A stretch of 64,000 bases of DNA from contig NZ_JYNS01000003.1 of NCBI RefSeq assembly GCF_000934725.1, positions 62,001 through 126,000 of the forward strand. The letters run 5' to 3'. The stretch is from Methyloterricola oryzae. GTDB taxonomy: Bacteria > Pseudomonadota > Gammaproteobacteria > Methylococcales > Methylococcaceae. The position numbers and the translations under genes were made by a program. The first letter of the stretch is position 1. Each line of letters begins with the position of its first letter. The notes beneath the pieces are model-generated. The model made no database searches. It worked only from the letters and a program-made list of their open reading frames with translations, and was not told the origin of the DNA. This document shows, piece by piece, positions 26,200-33,904 of this stretch.

Positions 26200-27090
26200 T
26201 CAGAGCGGCTCCGCCACGAACACCAGGGCATCGGTGCCACTCGCCTCCGGATAGGTGAGCGCCAGTTTGCCCATGTGATAGCCGAAGGCCTTGACCTTTT
26301 CCAGCTTCTGAAAATAGGCCTGCTCCAGCTTCATCAGGGCTTCCGGGCAGGCCATCTTGGTAGCGCCCACCGGCCCGAAACTGATCTGTCCGGGCCCGTT
26401 GTCCTTTAGCCGGGAGAAGTAGCGGTTGCAGCCGCCGCTGCCCGCAACCTTCTCGCCCTTCACCATCAGGGTGGCGCTGCGCCCGCTCAACGGAGCCTCC
26501 TTCAGTCCAAGGCGCTGCAGTGTCCAGGTCTTTCCCTCCAGATCCTGCAAGGAAAGGCTGCCTTGAGCCTGCACCGGCCCTTCGCGCAACTCGGTTCCCA
26601 TCCATTGAAAGGTCTTGAGCACCTTGTTGGTCGGGCAGCACGCCGGTTCCTTGCGACCAGCCACCACCGCCGCGACTTCGACGGCACCCGGCTTCAGTTC
26701 CAGGCCACGAATCTGCACACGGTCCCCCAGCAGCACGGTGGCGGTGTTCTTCAACTGACCATCCGGCTGCGGCGACACGATGGCCAGATAAACCAGCTCG
26801 CTGCTGCCACCCGCACTCTTGGTCAGCAACAACGCTGTCTCCGGCATGCCATCGGCGTTCAGGTCGCCGGATGCGGCCAGTTCCTCCGAAAGTTTCACGC
26901 TGAGGCGGGGACCGCCGCTGTAGCTGCCCTCGCTCAGCTTGATGGGCTCCTTCTCGATGCCCACAAATTCCAGGTTCTTGAAACCCTCCAGTGGCAGCGC
27001 GGTCACCCCCTGCGCCTGTCCATCAGCGAAAATCGAAAGGCAGTACGCGGCCATCAGGCCGGTCCGCACCCAGCGTCTTGCTTGCATCAT
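26200..27090 (-). CDS. exported META-domain protein
   Basis: 296 residues with a signal peptide (to about GQAQG). Residues 175-296 form a META/HslJ-like domain: LEGKTWTLQRLG, GSGGCNRYFSRL and FGPVGATKMACPEA with its typical Met-Ala-Cys. The middle part has a CCPTNK pair and a segment DLNADGMPETALLL like an FG-GAP or EF-type loop, seen in proteins that bind ions or report on envelope state. META proteins are linked to envelope stress and inhibitor resistance. The function here is unknown. Confidence 0.8.
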   Translation of the reverse strand: MMQARRWVRTGLMAAYCLSIFADGQAQGVTALPLEGFKNLEFVGIEKEPIKLSEGSYSGGPRLSVKLSEELAASGDLNADGMPETALLLTKSAGGSSELVYLAIVSPQPDGQLKNTATVLLGDRVQIRGLELKPGAVEVAAVVAGRKEPACCPTNKVLKTFQWMGTELREGPVQAQGSLSLQDLEGKTWTLQRLGLKEAPLSGRSATLMVKGEKVAGSGGCNRYFSRLKDNGPGQISFGPVGATKMACPEALMKLEQAYFQKLEKVKAFGYHMGKLALTYPEASGTDALVFVAEPL

Positions 27091-27159
27091 CGGTGAATCC
27101 TCCTACCGGAAAACCAAAAGCGTTCGGCCCGCCGCGTGCCGGACTCCGCGCGAACCGTT

Positions 27160-28245
27160 TCACAACTCGTTTGCCACGGCCCGCGCGGGGCTCGCGGCGC
27201 TCTTCTGCTCCAGCCACGACTTCAGCAGGGTGTAACCGGTGGCGAGTAGGGTCGGCCCCAGGAAAATGCCGATGAAACCCCAGGTCAGCAAACCGCCGAG
27301 CACGCCCATGAAAATCAGCGCCAGAGGCAAGCCGCTGCCCTGGCTGATCAGATAAGGTTTGATGAAATTGTCGATGGTGTTGATGACGATGCCCCAGACC
27401 ACGGTGAAAACCGCCCAGCCATGCGCATCCTGATAGAACAGCCAGGCGGCGACGGGTAACCACACCAGGCCGGTGCCGATCTGCAGCAGGGCGCTGACGA
27501 AGCAGATGCAGGACAAAAGCACCCAGCCGGGCACGCTGGCGAGCCAGAAGCCGATGGCGCTCAAGCCCGCCTGGATGGCGGCGGTGCCGATAACGCCCAG
27601 GGAAACGCCGCGGATGGTCTGCGTGGCGATGGTGAGGGAATGCAGGCTGCGGCTGCCGCCCAAGCGCTCGGCGAAGTTGCGCAGGTAATCGGCAAGGGTC
27701 TCGCCGCTGCCGTAGAGCAGCGCCGAAATCAAAAGTACCAAAAGGAGTTCCAGCACGGCAAGGCCCAGGCCCGCCCCCTTGGCCAGGAGCCAGCGCGCCG
27801 CGCCGCCGATCTGCGGCCGCAGGCTGGCGGCCAAGCCTTCCATGTCGGTGGTGGCGCGGTGCCACAGCGCGGTGAGCTTGTCACTGATCACGGGCACATC
27901 CGCCACCCAGGCCGGAGGCTCAGACGCGAGCTTGACCTGAGTGAGATCCCCCAACAGCTTCGAGGCGGACTCGATATGCTCCGAGAGTGAAAGCGTCAGC
28001 AACAGCACGGGACCCAGCAGGACGACGGCCAATCCGGCGGTCATCAGGCCGGTGGGCAGCTTTGGGTGTGCCGGGAAGCGTCGCTGCAGGCGCTCATACA
28101 GAGGCCAGGTAGCTACCACGATGATGGCCGACCAGATGATGGCACCGAGAAAGGGCCAGATGATCCGAATGCAGGCGGCAAACACCAGGGCCAGAACCAG
28201 CAACCCGGTCGTCCGCTCGAGAAACTTATCTTGCGTCTCTGCCAT
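27160..28245 (-). CDS. AI-2E family transporter (PerM/YdiK-like)
   Basis: 361 residues, about eight membrane segments in the arrangement of the AI-2E/PerM family, with the conserved segment GIVINTIDNFIKPYLISQG and the hallmark GLLTWGFIGIFLGPTLLATG. Members export small molecules or exchange sodium and protons; the name comes from TqsA, which affects autoinducer-2 export. The substrate cannot be read from sequence. A large periplasmic loop (about residues 80-150) is present as in the family. Confidence 0.9.
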   Translation of the reverse strand: MAETQDKFLERTTGLLVLALVFAACIRIIWPFLGAIIWSAIIVVATWPLYERLQRRFPAHPKLPTGLMTAGLAVVLLGPVLLLTLSLSEHIESASKLLGDLTQVKLASEPPAWVADVPVISDKLTALWHRATTDMEGLAASLRPQIGGAARWLLAKGAGLGLAVLELLLVLLISALLYGSGETLADYLRNFAERLGGSRSLHSLTIATQTIRGVSLGVIGTAAIQAGLSAIGFWLASVPGWVLLSCICFVSALLQIGTGLVWLPVAAWLFYQDAHGWAVFTVVWGIVINTIDNFIKPYLISQGSGLPLALIFMGVLGGLLTWGFIGIFLGPTLLATGYTLLKSWLEQKSAASPARAVANEL

Positions 28246-28312
28246 CGAGCCCCCCCAATTGAGCGGTTCAGCCTACAGGTTCAGGATATTTCGTCAAGCA
28301 GAGGCCGGCCGC

Positions 28313-28903
28313 TCAGCGTGCCGGTGCCCTGCCCTGCACTTCAGCGATCAGCTCATCCGGCTTGGCGAATCCGTCCAGGCGCACCCATGGTTTTCCCGGC
28401 GCAACACGGATAATCGTCAGGGGCGTATGGTTCATCTTGTCGCCCCGATAGGCGTTGAAAGACTTCTGGATGGCGACGCTGCTTTCCAGGGTACCGGTGT
28501 AGTGGTTCCATTGCGGCCCGGCCTTGAACTTGGCGGCGTATTCGCGCAGTTTCTCCGGCGTATCGTGTTCCGGGTCGATGGACACGGAAACCATGTGGAC
28601 TTTCTTGGCGTTGTCCCCCAGCTTGCTCTGCACCTTGGCAAATACGTGGCTGAGCGCCGGGCAGATGGCCGAGCAGGTGGCAAAGATGAAATTGACCATC
28701 ACCGGCCGGCCGTCATCCAGTTCCTTGCGGAAGGACACCTTTTTCCCGTCCTCCCGCACCACCATCACGTCCGGAATCGTGTAATCAACCTCCGTCCTCA
28801 CAGCCCCAGACGCTGCAGGTGCGGGAGATGGAGCCGCTATCGCGGTTCCGTGCAAGACCATCAATGCAAATGCCAGACACCCGCTTCTAAACCATTGAGC
28901 CAT
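28313..28903 (-). CDS. SCO1/SenC-type copper chaperone/thioredoxin-fold protein
   Basis: 196 residues from the ATG at 28903, with GGTGAAG upstream; a GTG three codons earlier is possible. It has a signal peptide (ending GTAIAA), the copper-binding CxxxC as Cys77/Cys81 in TCSAICP and the third ligand His159 in NHTPLTIIR. SCO proteins deliver copper to cytochrome c oxidase or act as periplasmic redox sensors. It is next to three FKBPs and a multicopper oxidase, so it may supply copper to that oxidase; this is inference. Confidence 0.9.
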   Translation of the reverse strand: MAQWFRSGCLAFALMVLHGTAIAAPSPAPAASGAVRTEVDYTIPDVMVVREDGKKVSFRKELDDGRPVMVNFIFATCSAICPALSHVFAKVQSKLGDNAKKVHMVSVSIDPEHDTPEKLREYAAKFKAGPQWNHYTGTLESSVAIQKSFNAYRGDKMNHTPLTIIRVAPGKPWVRLDGFAKPDELIAEVQGRAPAR

Positions 28904-29024
28904 TTTCTTCACCCTGTCGAATCGTAAAATTTGGCCGCCAGTCGGCGGTGGATGCCTCGCCTCGTTATTGATTCTGAACCGTGCGCCGCCGGTCACGAAC
29001 ACACCGCCTTGGTGTGACAAACGA

Positions 29025-29717
29025 TCATTGAATACTCACCAGTTCGACTTCGAAAACAAGTGTCTCGTTCGGACCGATGACGTCGCCAACACCGCGCTCC
29101 CCGTAGGCGATGAGGTAAGGAATGACGATCTTCCAGCGCGACCCCACGGGCATCTGTTTGAGCGCGTCGCGCCAGCCCACGATAGCCTGGTTCATGCTCA
29201 TGATAGTGGTCTTGCCGGGAGGGGTGGCGTCGAATTGTTTGCCATCCAGGGTCGTGCCGCGGTACAGGACTTCCACGCTATCCGACTCGGCCGGCCTTTT
29301 TCCATTGCCGGCCTTCAGCACCTGATAGAGCACCCCATTAGGTAAGGACTTGACCCCTTCCTGCCTTTTGAATTCGGCCAGGAACGCATTCCCGCGATTT
29401 CGATTTTTTGCCGCGAGTTCACGATGCTGTGCGGCCTTGCCTCGCCGCATATCTGCCTGAAGATGACTCAGAACGGCGTTCAACTCTCCGTCATTCAGCG
29501 CCGGCTTTCTGTCCGCAGCCGCATCCCGGAGACCTCTAATCAGGCTATCCAGATCCAGTGGGATATTGTGCTTCTTGAGCGTACGAATTGTATCGAAACC
29601 CGCAGCATAGCTGGCGCGCTCCTTTTCGGATTTGAGCTCAATCTGCGACCCCGGCAGGGATCCCGAGAATGAGAGTGTGGCGGCCACGAGAACAGAAACG
29701 AACGATTTGCGGGACAT
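29025..29717 (-). CDS. FKBP-type peptidyl-prolyl isomerase, exported
   Basis: 230 residues: signal peptide, an FkpA/MIP-like N-terminal dimerisation region (ERASYAAGFDTIRTLKKHNI, then LIRGLRDAAA) and a C-terminal FKBP domain (residues 120-229). The active-site set is preserved: VEVLYRGTTLDGKQFD, IVGWRDAL and YGERG. It folds proline-containing exported proteins in the periplasm. It is clearly a paralogue of the protein at 32659-33387, and both lie in a block ending in a multicopper oxidase, which they may help fold. Confidence 0.9.
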   Translation of the reverse strand: MSRKSFVSVLVAATLSFSGSLPGSQIELKSEKERASYAAGFDTIRTLKKHNIPLDLDSLIRGLRDAAADRKPALNDGELNAVLSHLQADMRRGKAAQHRELAAKNRNRGNAFLAEFKRQEGVKSLPNGVLYQVLKAGNGKRPAESDSVEVLYRGTTLDGKQFDATPPGKTTIMSMNQAIVGWRDALKQMPVGSRWKIVIPYLIAYGERGVGDVIGPNETLVFEVELVSIQ

Positions 29718-30005
29718 AATAACTCTGATGGAAAAATAGCTTTGATGTAAGCCTAAATCTTATCTTTTGCATTTTAACAATACCCCCTATTGCGGTGTCA
29801 CCAATAAGAGTTACACCCTGCATAAATCACAAAGATTGTTGAAAACCTTAAAATCTGCAAAAGGCCTTTTACTTGCTAGCAATAAGTGAGGCTCCCCGTA
29901 TTTTAGGAATTCACCGAATGCTTACTATGCTGGCCCGCTAGCCGTATTCGGATTTGCAGTGTTTGCCCCGCGAATGACCACTCCGACCCCAGAACAAGGC
30001 GAAGC
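29718..30005. other. AT-rich intergenic region between two FKBP genes
   Basis: 288 bases, noticeably more AT-rich than the genes around it. On the minus strand TTGGTG (29804-29799) and TATTGT (29782-29777), 16 bases apart, are a weak promoter candidate for the FKBP gene starting at 29717. I see no coding sequence; the short minus-strand frame here has no ribosome site. Confidence 0.4.
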
Positions 30006-30665
30006 TTATTGGCCCTCTGGTTGCGCCGGGGTATCGGCAGCCTGGGGAGCAGGCTCAGTACCGAGTAACTCAACCTCGTAAACCAGAACCGCGCCAGGAC
30101 CCACGACCGGTAGGAATCCAGAATCACCAAAACCTTGATCCGGCGGAACGACAATCTGCGCCTTGGAGCCTATCTTCATGGTTTTAATGCCTATCCGAAA
30201 TCCCGGCGTCATGGACTTCAGTTGCAGCAGGCTTGCATCCTGGCCATTGCCGGCGGAACTCGCAAACTTGGTACCATCGATCAGCTTTCCTGTGTATTTC
30301 AAGGTTACAGCTTTTGTGCCTTTCGCCGGCTTTGGACCGTCGCTTGGCTCAAGAGTCCGGACCTGAACACCACTCTTAAGGGTTCGAACCCCGGGCAATG
30401 CCTTGTTCTGCTCCAGGAACATCATGCTGGCTCGCATGTTGGTCACGAGGGCCTGCTTCCATACACGGGACTGCTGTTTGCTCAAATCCATCGCGGCCGT
30501 TGGCTTCATATCCACCACCTCCTCTTCGACTCGCTCCTGCGCTCCCTTCACGGTGCGGGGAACGGGGAGGATTTCGTCGGCACATGCAATGCCGGCAAGC
30601 AAAGGGTTAGCAACGATCATTACCCAAGTCACAAGAAAACCCGTTCGAATGAAATTGTTCGACAT
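30006..30665 (-). CDS. FKBP-like protein with altered active site, exported
   Basis: 219 residues with a signal peptide (ending IACADE) and a C-terminal FKBP fold (residues 100-205) after a helical stretch. Compared with its neighbours, key active-site residues differ: the Phe-Asp pair reads FASS, the central Trp is replaced (TPGFRIGIK) and the AYG loop is QGFGDSG. The fold is kept, but isomerase activity is doubtful; a chaperone or binding role is possible. The tail is rich in Pro, Ala and Gln. It lies 60 bases downstream of the cytochrome fusion gene. Confidence 0.8.
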   Translation of the reverse strand: MSNNFIRTGFLVTWVMIVANPLLAGIACADEILPVPRTVKGAQERVEEEVVDMKPTAAMDLSKQQSRVWKQALVTNMRASMMFLEQNKALPGVRTLKSGVQVRTLEPSDGPKPAKGTKAVTLKYTGKLIDGTKFASSAGNGQDASLLQLKSMTPGFRIGIKTMKIGSKAQIVVPPDQGFGDSGFLPVVGPGAVLVYEVELLGTEPAPQAADTPAQPEGQ

Positions 30666-30725
30666 TGAAGCCTCCGTCGGCTACGCAAAAATTTTGATAG
30701 AAGAAAGTAAGTGGCCACACGCCCG

Positions 30726-32648
30726 TCAGGGCACGATCCAATCGGAGTCGACCACCAAGGTGGCATCAGGCACGTCAGCGATGCGCACCACATAGGCACC
30801 CTTGGATGCAAAGCGCTGCCCCGGCGCGAGCCCTAAGCGCGGATATGCCGTCGTACTCTCCTTTTTTCCTGACTCGCTCAGTTTGGCACCCGGAATATGG
30901 CGCGGAATTCGCTTGATCTGCCCAGCCGCAAAGCGGGAGTTGGCATCCGGAATCGTGCCGCCGGGCTGGAGTCGAATGAAATTGACATCCCGGGATTCTT
31001 CTTCTGCTTTGGAACCCTCACGCTGGCTCAGCATGTTCTCGGCCTTCTCCATGAGGTAGTCGCGATGCACGTTGTCGAGCATCTCCATCAGGCTGTCTGC
31101 CAAAAAACTCATGGCGAAGAAAACTTCCGATTGCATGGCTTCATCGACCAGCGGCAATTTGCGCATACTTAGCCAGGCGTTAAAGTAAGCCAGGCTCGCC
31201 TTCCGCTGCTCAGGCAACTGAAACGGATACAGCATCCGAACGTTTTTCAGCCACTTGCCATCAAGTGGCACCTTGTCGCTGTCGATCATGTAACGCGAAA
31301 CATAGATCGGCGCAGCGGGCGGGTTGAGTCCCGACGCCGCGGCCAAATCGTCCGGATGCAGCCAGAGCATGACGGCATCTTGGCTGCCGATCCCTTTAAG
31401 AACACGATCAAACTCCTTTTTGTCTTTCGACTTGAGAACCCGATTTTCCACTCTGACTTTCAATTTGGCTTCGGCCAGCGCCTTTTGAAGTGCCTCCGCC
31501 CCTGCAGTGCTGGCCGCCGTCTCTGTTTCAACTTGAATCAAGCGCTTGGGTAGCTTCTTGGCCTGCTTCAAGTACTTGGCCAACACGCGCGCCTCCAGCG
31601 CGACGCCTTGGGAGAAATAAGCCGAATAGAAATCCTTGTCCGCCGTTTGCGGCGGAACATCGACGCTCGGGAACCAGCAGGCCACTTGCCGGCTTTCGCA
31701 GAATTGATGCACCGGCGCCCAGGTTCCTTCACCCAGACCCGAAACCAGCGCAAACACCGGCTGCGCCTGCATATGCTCGTCCAGCTGCTTGCCCCATATG
31801 TCGGGCGGCCCCTGAAGTTCCCAGACGTCCAGATCCCAGGCTCGATCCGTGTGCAGCATGAATTCAGCGGCGTTCATGGTTCGTTGGCCTTTGCCCACGA
31901 CATTGCCGTTGCGCTGAGAGACCGTGGCGCGGATGGTATCCAGAAAAGCGCTGCGGCGTTGCGGGCTAACCTCCGGCGTAACAACCGTCGCAAACCGGAT
32001 TCGAGCCCGAGTGACTCCGGGCGACCAATCTTTCGACAGATTTCGAAGATAAGCGGCCAGGCCTTTCATATCGGAGTCTGAAAGCTGATAACGGGGCATG
32101 ATGGGCCCGAGTTCAGTCCCGCTGATCGATTTGCCTGTCCGCATCACCTCGGCGAACGAGTCGAGCGTGTAGCCGTCGTGACTGACATTGAACCCCTTGA
32201 GGTTTCTCGCATTCATGTTCACAACCACACGACCGTCGGTGCCGAAGAGGAACCGCCCGGCGATAGGAAGCACCCTCTCCTGCCCCTCCACCGACCCAAG
32301 TCCGCTGCGTCGGTGGCAGGACTCGCAAGCAATATCAGCGCCTTCAGCCTCGATACCACCAAAGCGCACTCCCATGATGGGCTTTCCGTTTGCACCGATA
32401 CCTTTGCGGTAGATTCGTTCCCCTATCGCCACATCCTCCTGACTTCCAGCAGGGATCAGCATGCTATCGCCGCCGGGCGGGGCCTCGCCAAAAGTCGATT
32501 CTGCCAAAGCGTTAGAGGGGATCTGCGCCGCTGGATTTACTGTAGGAGCAACAGGTTGTGCCATGGATCGCGCTTCCTCCGGGCCGGCGACTGCCTCCTG
32601 GCAGAGCAAAATGAGGCAGGTCCAGATCCTTGCGGCTAGCGTACCCAT
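30726..32648 (-). CDS. cytochrome c fused to a periplasmic-binding-protein-like domain
   Basis: 640 residues with a signal peptide (to about AVAGP). The N-terminal domain binds one heme c (Cys108-Glu-Ser-Cys-His112) with a distal Met probably in PIMPRYQLSD. Residues about 215-520 resemble type I periplasmic binding proteins (RIRFATVVTPEV, FALVSGLGEGTW, DAVMLWLHPDDLAAASG), which bind small ligands or act as sensors. Such cytochrome/substrate-binding fusions exist in databases but have no established role. It starts 10 bases after the FKBP gene at 32659, so they form one operon. It may pass electrons to or from the multicopper oxidase. Confidence 0.8.
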   Translation of the reverse strand: MGTLAARIWTCLILLCQEAVAGPEEARSMAQPVAPTVNPAAQIPSNALAESTFGEAPPGGDSMLIPAGSQEDVAIGERIYRKGIGANGKPIMGVRFGGIEAEGADIACESCHRRSGLGSVEGQERVLPIAGRFLFGTDGRVVVNMNARNLKGFNVSHDGYTLDSFAEVMRTGKSISGTELGPIMPRYQLSDSDMKGLAAYLRNLSKDWSPGVTRARIRFATVVTPEVSPQRRSAFLDTIRATVSQRNGNVVGKGQRTMNAAEFMLHTDRAWDLDVWELQGPPDIWGKQLDEHMQAQPVFALVSGLGEGTWAPVHQFCESRQVACWFPSVDVPPQTADKDFYSAYFSQGVALEARVLAKYLKQAKKLPKRLIQVETETAASTAGAEALQKALAEAKLKVRVENRVLKSKDKKEFDRVLKGIGSQDAVMLWLHPDDLAAASGLNPPAAPIYVSRYMIDSDKVPLDGKWLKNVRMLYPFQLPEQRKASLAYFNAWLSMRKLPLVDEAMQSEVFFAMSFLADSLMEMLDNVHRDYLMEKAENMLSQREGSKAEEESRDVNFIRLQPGGTIPDANSRFAAGQIKRIPRHIPGAKLSESGKKESTTAYPRLGLAPGQRFASKGAYVVRIADVPDATLVVDSDWIVP

Positions 32649-32658
32649 GGCGGCTTCC

Positions 32659-33387
32659 TCACTTGATTCCTACAAGTTCCACGTCGAAGATCAGAGTCTC
32701 GTTCGGTTCAATGACGTTCCCAACGCCGCGGTCGCCGTAGGCCTGAGTAGCCGGAATCACGATCTGCCACTTGGAACCCACGGGCATCAGCTTTAACGCC
32801 TCGCGCCACCCGGGGATGGTCTGCTTCATCTTCAAGGCAGCCGGCTTGCCCTCCGGGGTGGCGTCGAACACCGTTCCGTCCAGCTTGCTACCCTTATAAA
32901 TGACCTCGACAGTGTCGTCCTCGGTGGGTTTCTTGCCGGTACCGGTTTTTTCAGCCTTGTACAGCACGCCGTTTGGCAGCGCCTGCACGCCCTCCTTCTT
33001 CTTGTAGTCGAGCAGGTAGGCGTCGCCCTTCTTGAGGTTGTCAAAGCGCTTTTCTTCCCGGCTACGCACCTCGTTGCGGCGGATATCCGACTGCAATCCA
33101 CTCAAGACGCGGTTCAATTCCCGATCATCCATGGCCAACTTCTTGCCTTCCGCCGTATCGCGGATAGCACGGATCAGCACCTCGACATCAAAGGGAATCT
33201 TGTAATTCTTGAAATTGCGGACCGTCATCACGCCTGAGGCGTAGCTCGCCTGCTCAGTAGGCGTTTTCAGTTGCAGCGGCGCTTCCGTCGCAAGCTTGCT
33301 CTGCGATTCGGGTTTCTTTACATCTTTCGCGAAGCCGGTGCCAGCCACGCTCGCCATTACGACAAAAGCCAAAAAATTCTTGCGCAT
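32659..33387 (-). CDS. FKBP-type peptidyl-prolyl isomerase, exported
   Basis: 242 residues with a signal peptide ending GTGFAKD, the MIP-like N-terminal helices (QASYASGVMTVRNFKNYKIP) and a complete FKBP domain (VEVIYKGSKLDGTVFDAT, IPGWREAL, YGDRG). It is a paralogue of the protein at 29025-29717, sharing both domains. Located just upstream of the cytochrome fusion in the same operon, it probably assists folding of exported partners encoded here. Confidence 0.92.
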   Translation of the reverse strand: MRKNFLAFVVMASVAGTGFAKDVKKPESQSKLATEAPLQLKTPTEQASYASGVMTVRNFKNYKIPFDVEVLIRAIRDTAEGKKLAMDDRELNRVLSGLQSDIRRNEVRSREEKRFDNLKKGDAYLLDYKKKEGVQALPNGVLYKAEKTGTGKKPTEDDTVEVIYKGSKLDGTVFDATPEGKPAALKMKQTIPGWREALKLMPVGSKWQIVIPATQAYGDRGVGNVIEPNETLIFDVELVGIK

Positions 33388-33457
33388 GCTATTTCTCCGT
33401 GAGAAAGGGGTTCACAAAACTATAGGTCAGAAAATTGCCTGGATCCGGCGCATTAAG

Positions 33458-33652
33458 TCAGACATCAATCGGGCAGTTATTGACGGCATCACGCAGACCG
33501 CCGACCAGCAGGTTGAAATCAACAGCGTCCCGGTTCAAGCCGCGCGCCAAGCGCACGCCCAGGAGATAACTCATCCGCTGTTGCTCGGTCACAAGTTCGA
33601 TCACCTCGATTCCAGGCGCAGTCACAGAATCCAAAAGCAGGTCAGTAATCAT
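33458..33652 (-). pseudogene. FKBP N-terminal fragment (dimerisation region only)
   Basis: 64 residues from the ATG at 33652, without a good ribosome binding site. The part RMSYLLGVRLARGLNRDAVD followed by LVGGLRDAVNN matches the N-terminal dimerisation segment of the two neighbouring FKBPs, but there is no signal peptide and it stops before any isomerase domain. It is most simply a decayed third paralogue; a small protein that pairs with the FKBP dimers is the alternative. Confidence 0.55.
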
Positions 33653-33771
33653 GTCGGTCTGTTTCAAATTAATATTGAGCCAGGGCCTTTCGCCCTGTGA
33701 TCCATCGCAAGACTCTTCCCGTGGCGCTCCGGAACCCGGAACGCGACGGCAAACACCTTGGTTTTTGGAAA

Positions 33772-33798
33772 ACCGCCCCGGCTTTGCACCGGGGCGGT
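33772..33798 (-). terminator. intrinsic terminator of the multicopper oxidase gene
   Basis: A perfect 9-bp GC-rich stem (33772-33780 with 33790-33798) and 9-base loop lie about 107 bases past the oxidase stop. On the minus strand the stem is followed by TTTTCCAAAAA, a short T-run. Confidence 0.65.
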
Positions 33799-33904
33799 CG
33801 ATGTCATGGACTCCCTGTTCCCGCCGGTTCAAGTCGGACGATGGAAGTCCTTCCTGTCCCGAGGGTGTTGGGTTGCGATGACTCTGCAACCCAACCTACA
33901 TCAC

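Noticed and set aside
25794-26240. Minus-strand frame encoding SSVQF repeats through the GAACT tract
   Set aside because: Any frame of this repeat is open on that strand; there is no ribosome site, and the rest is the shadow of uppP.
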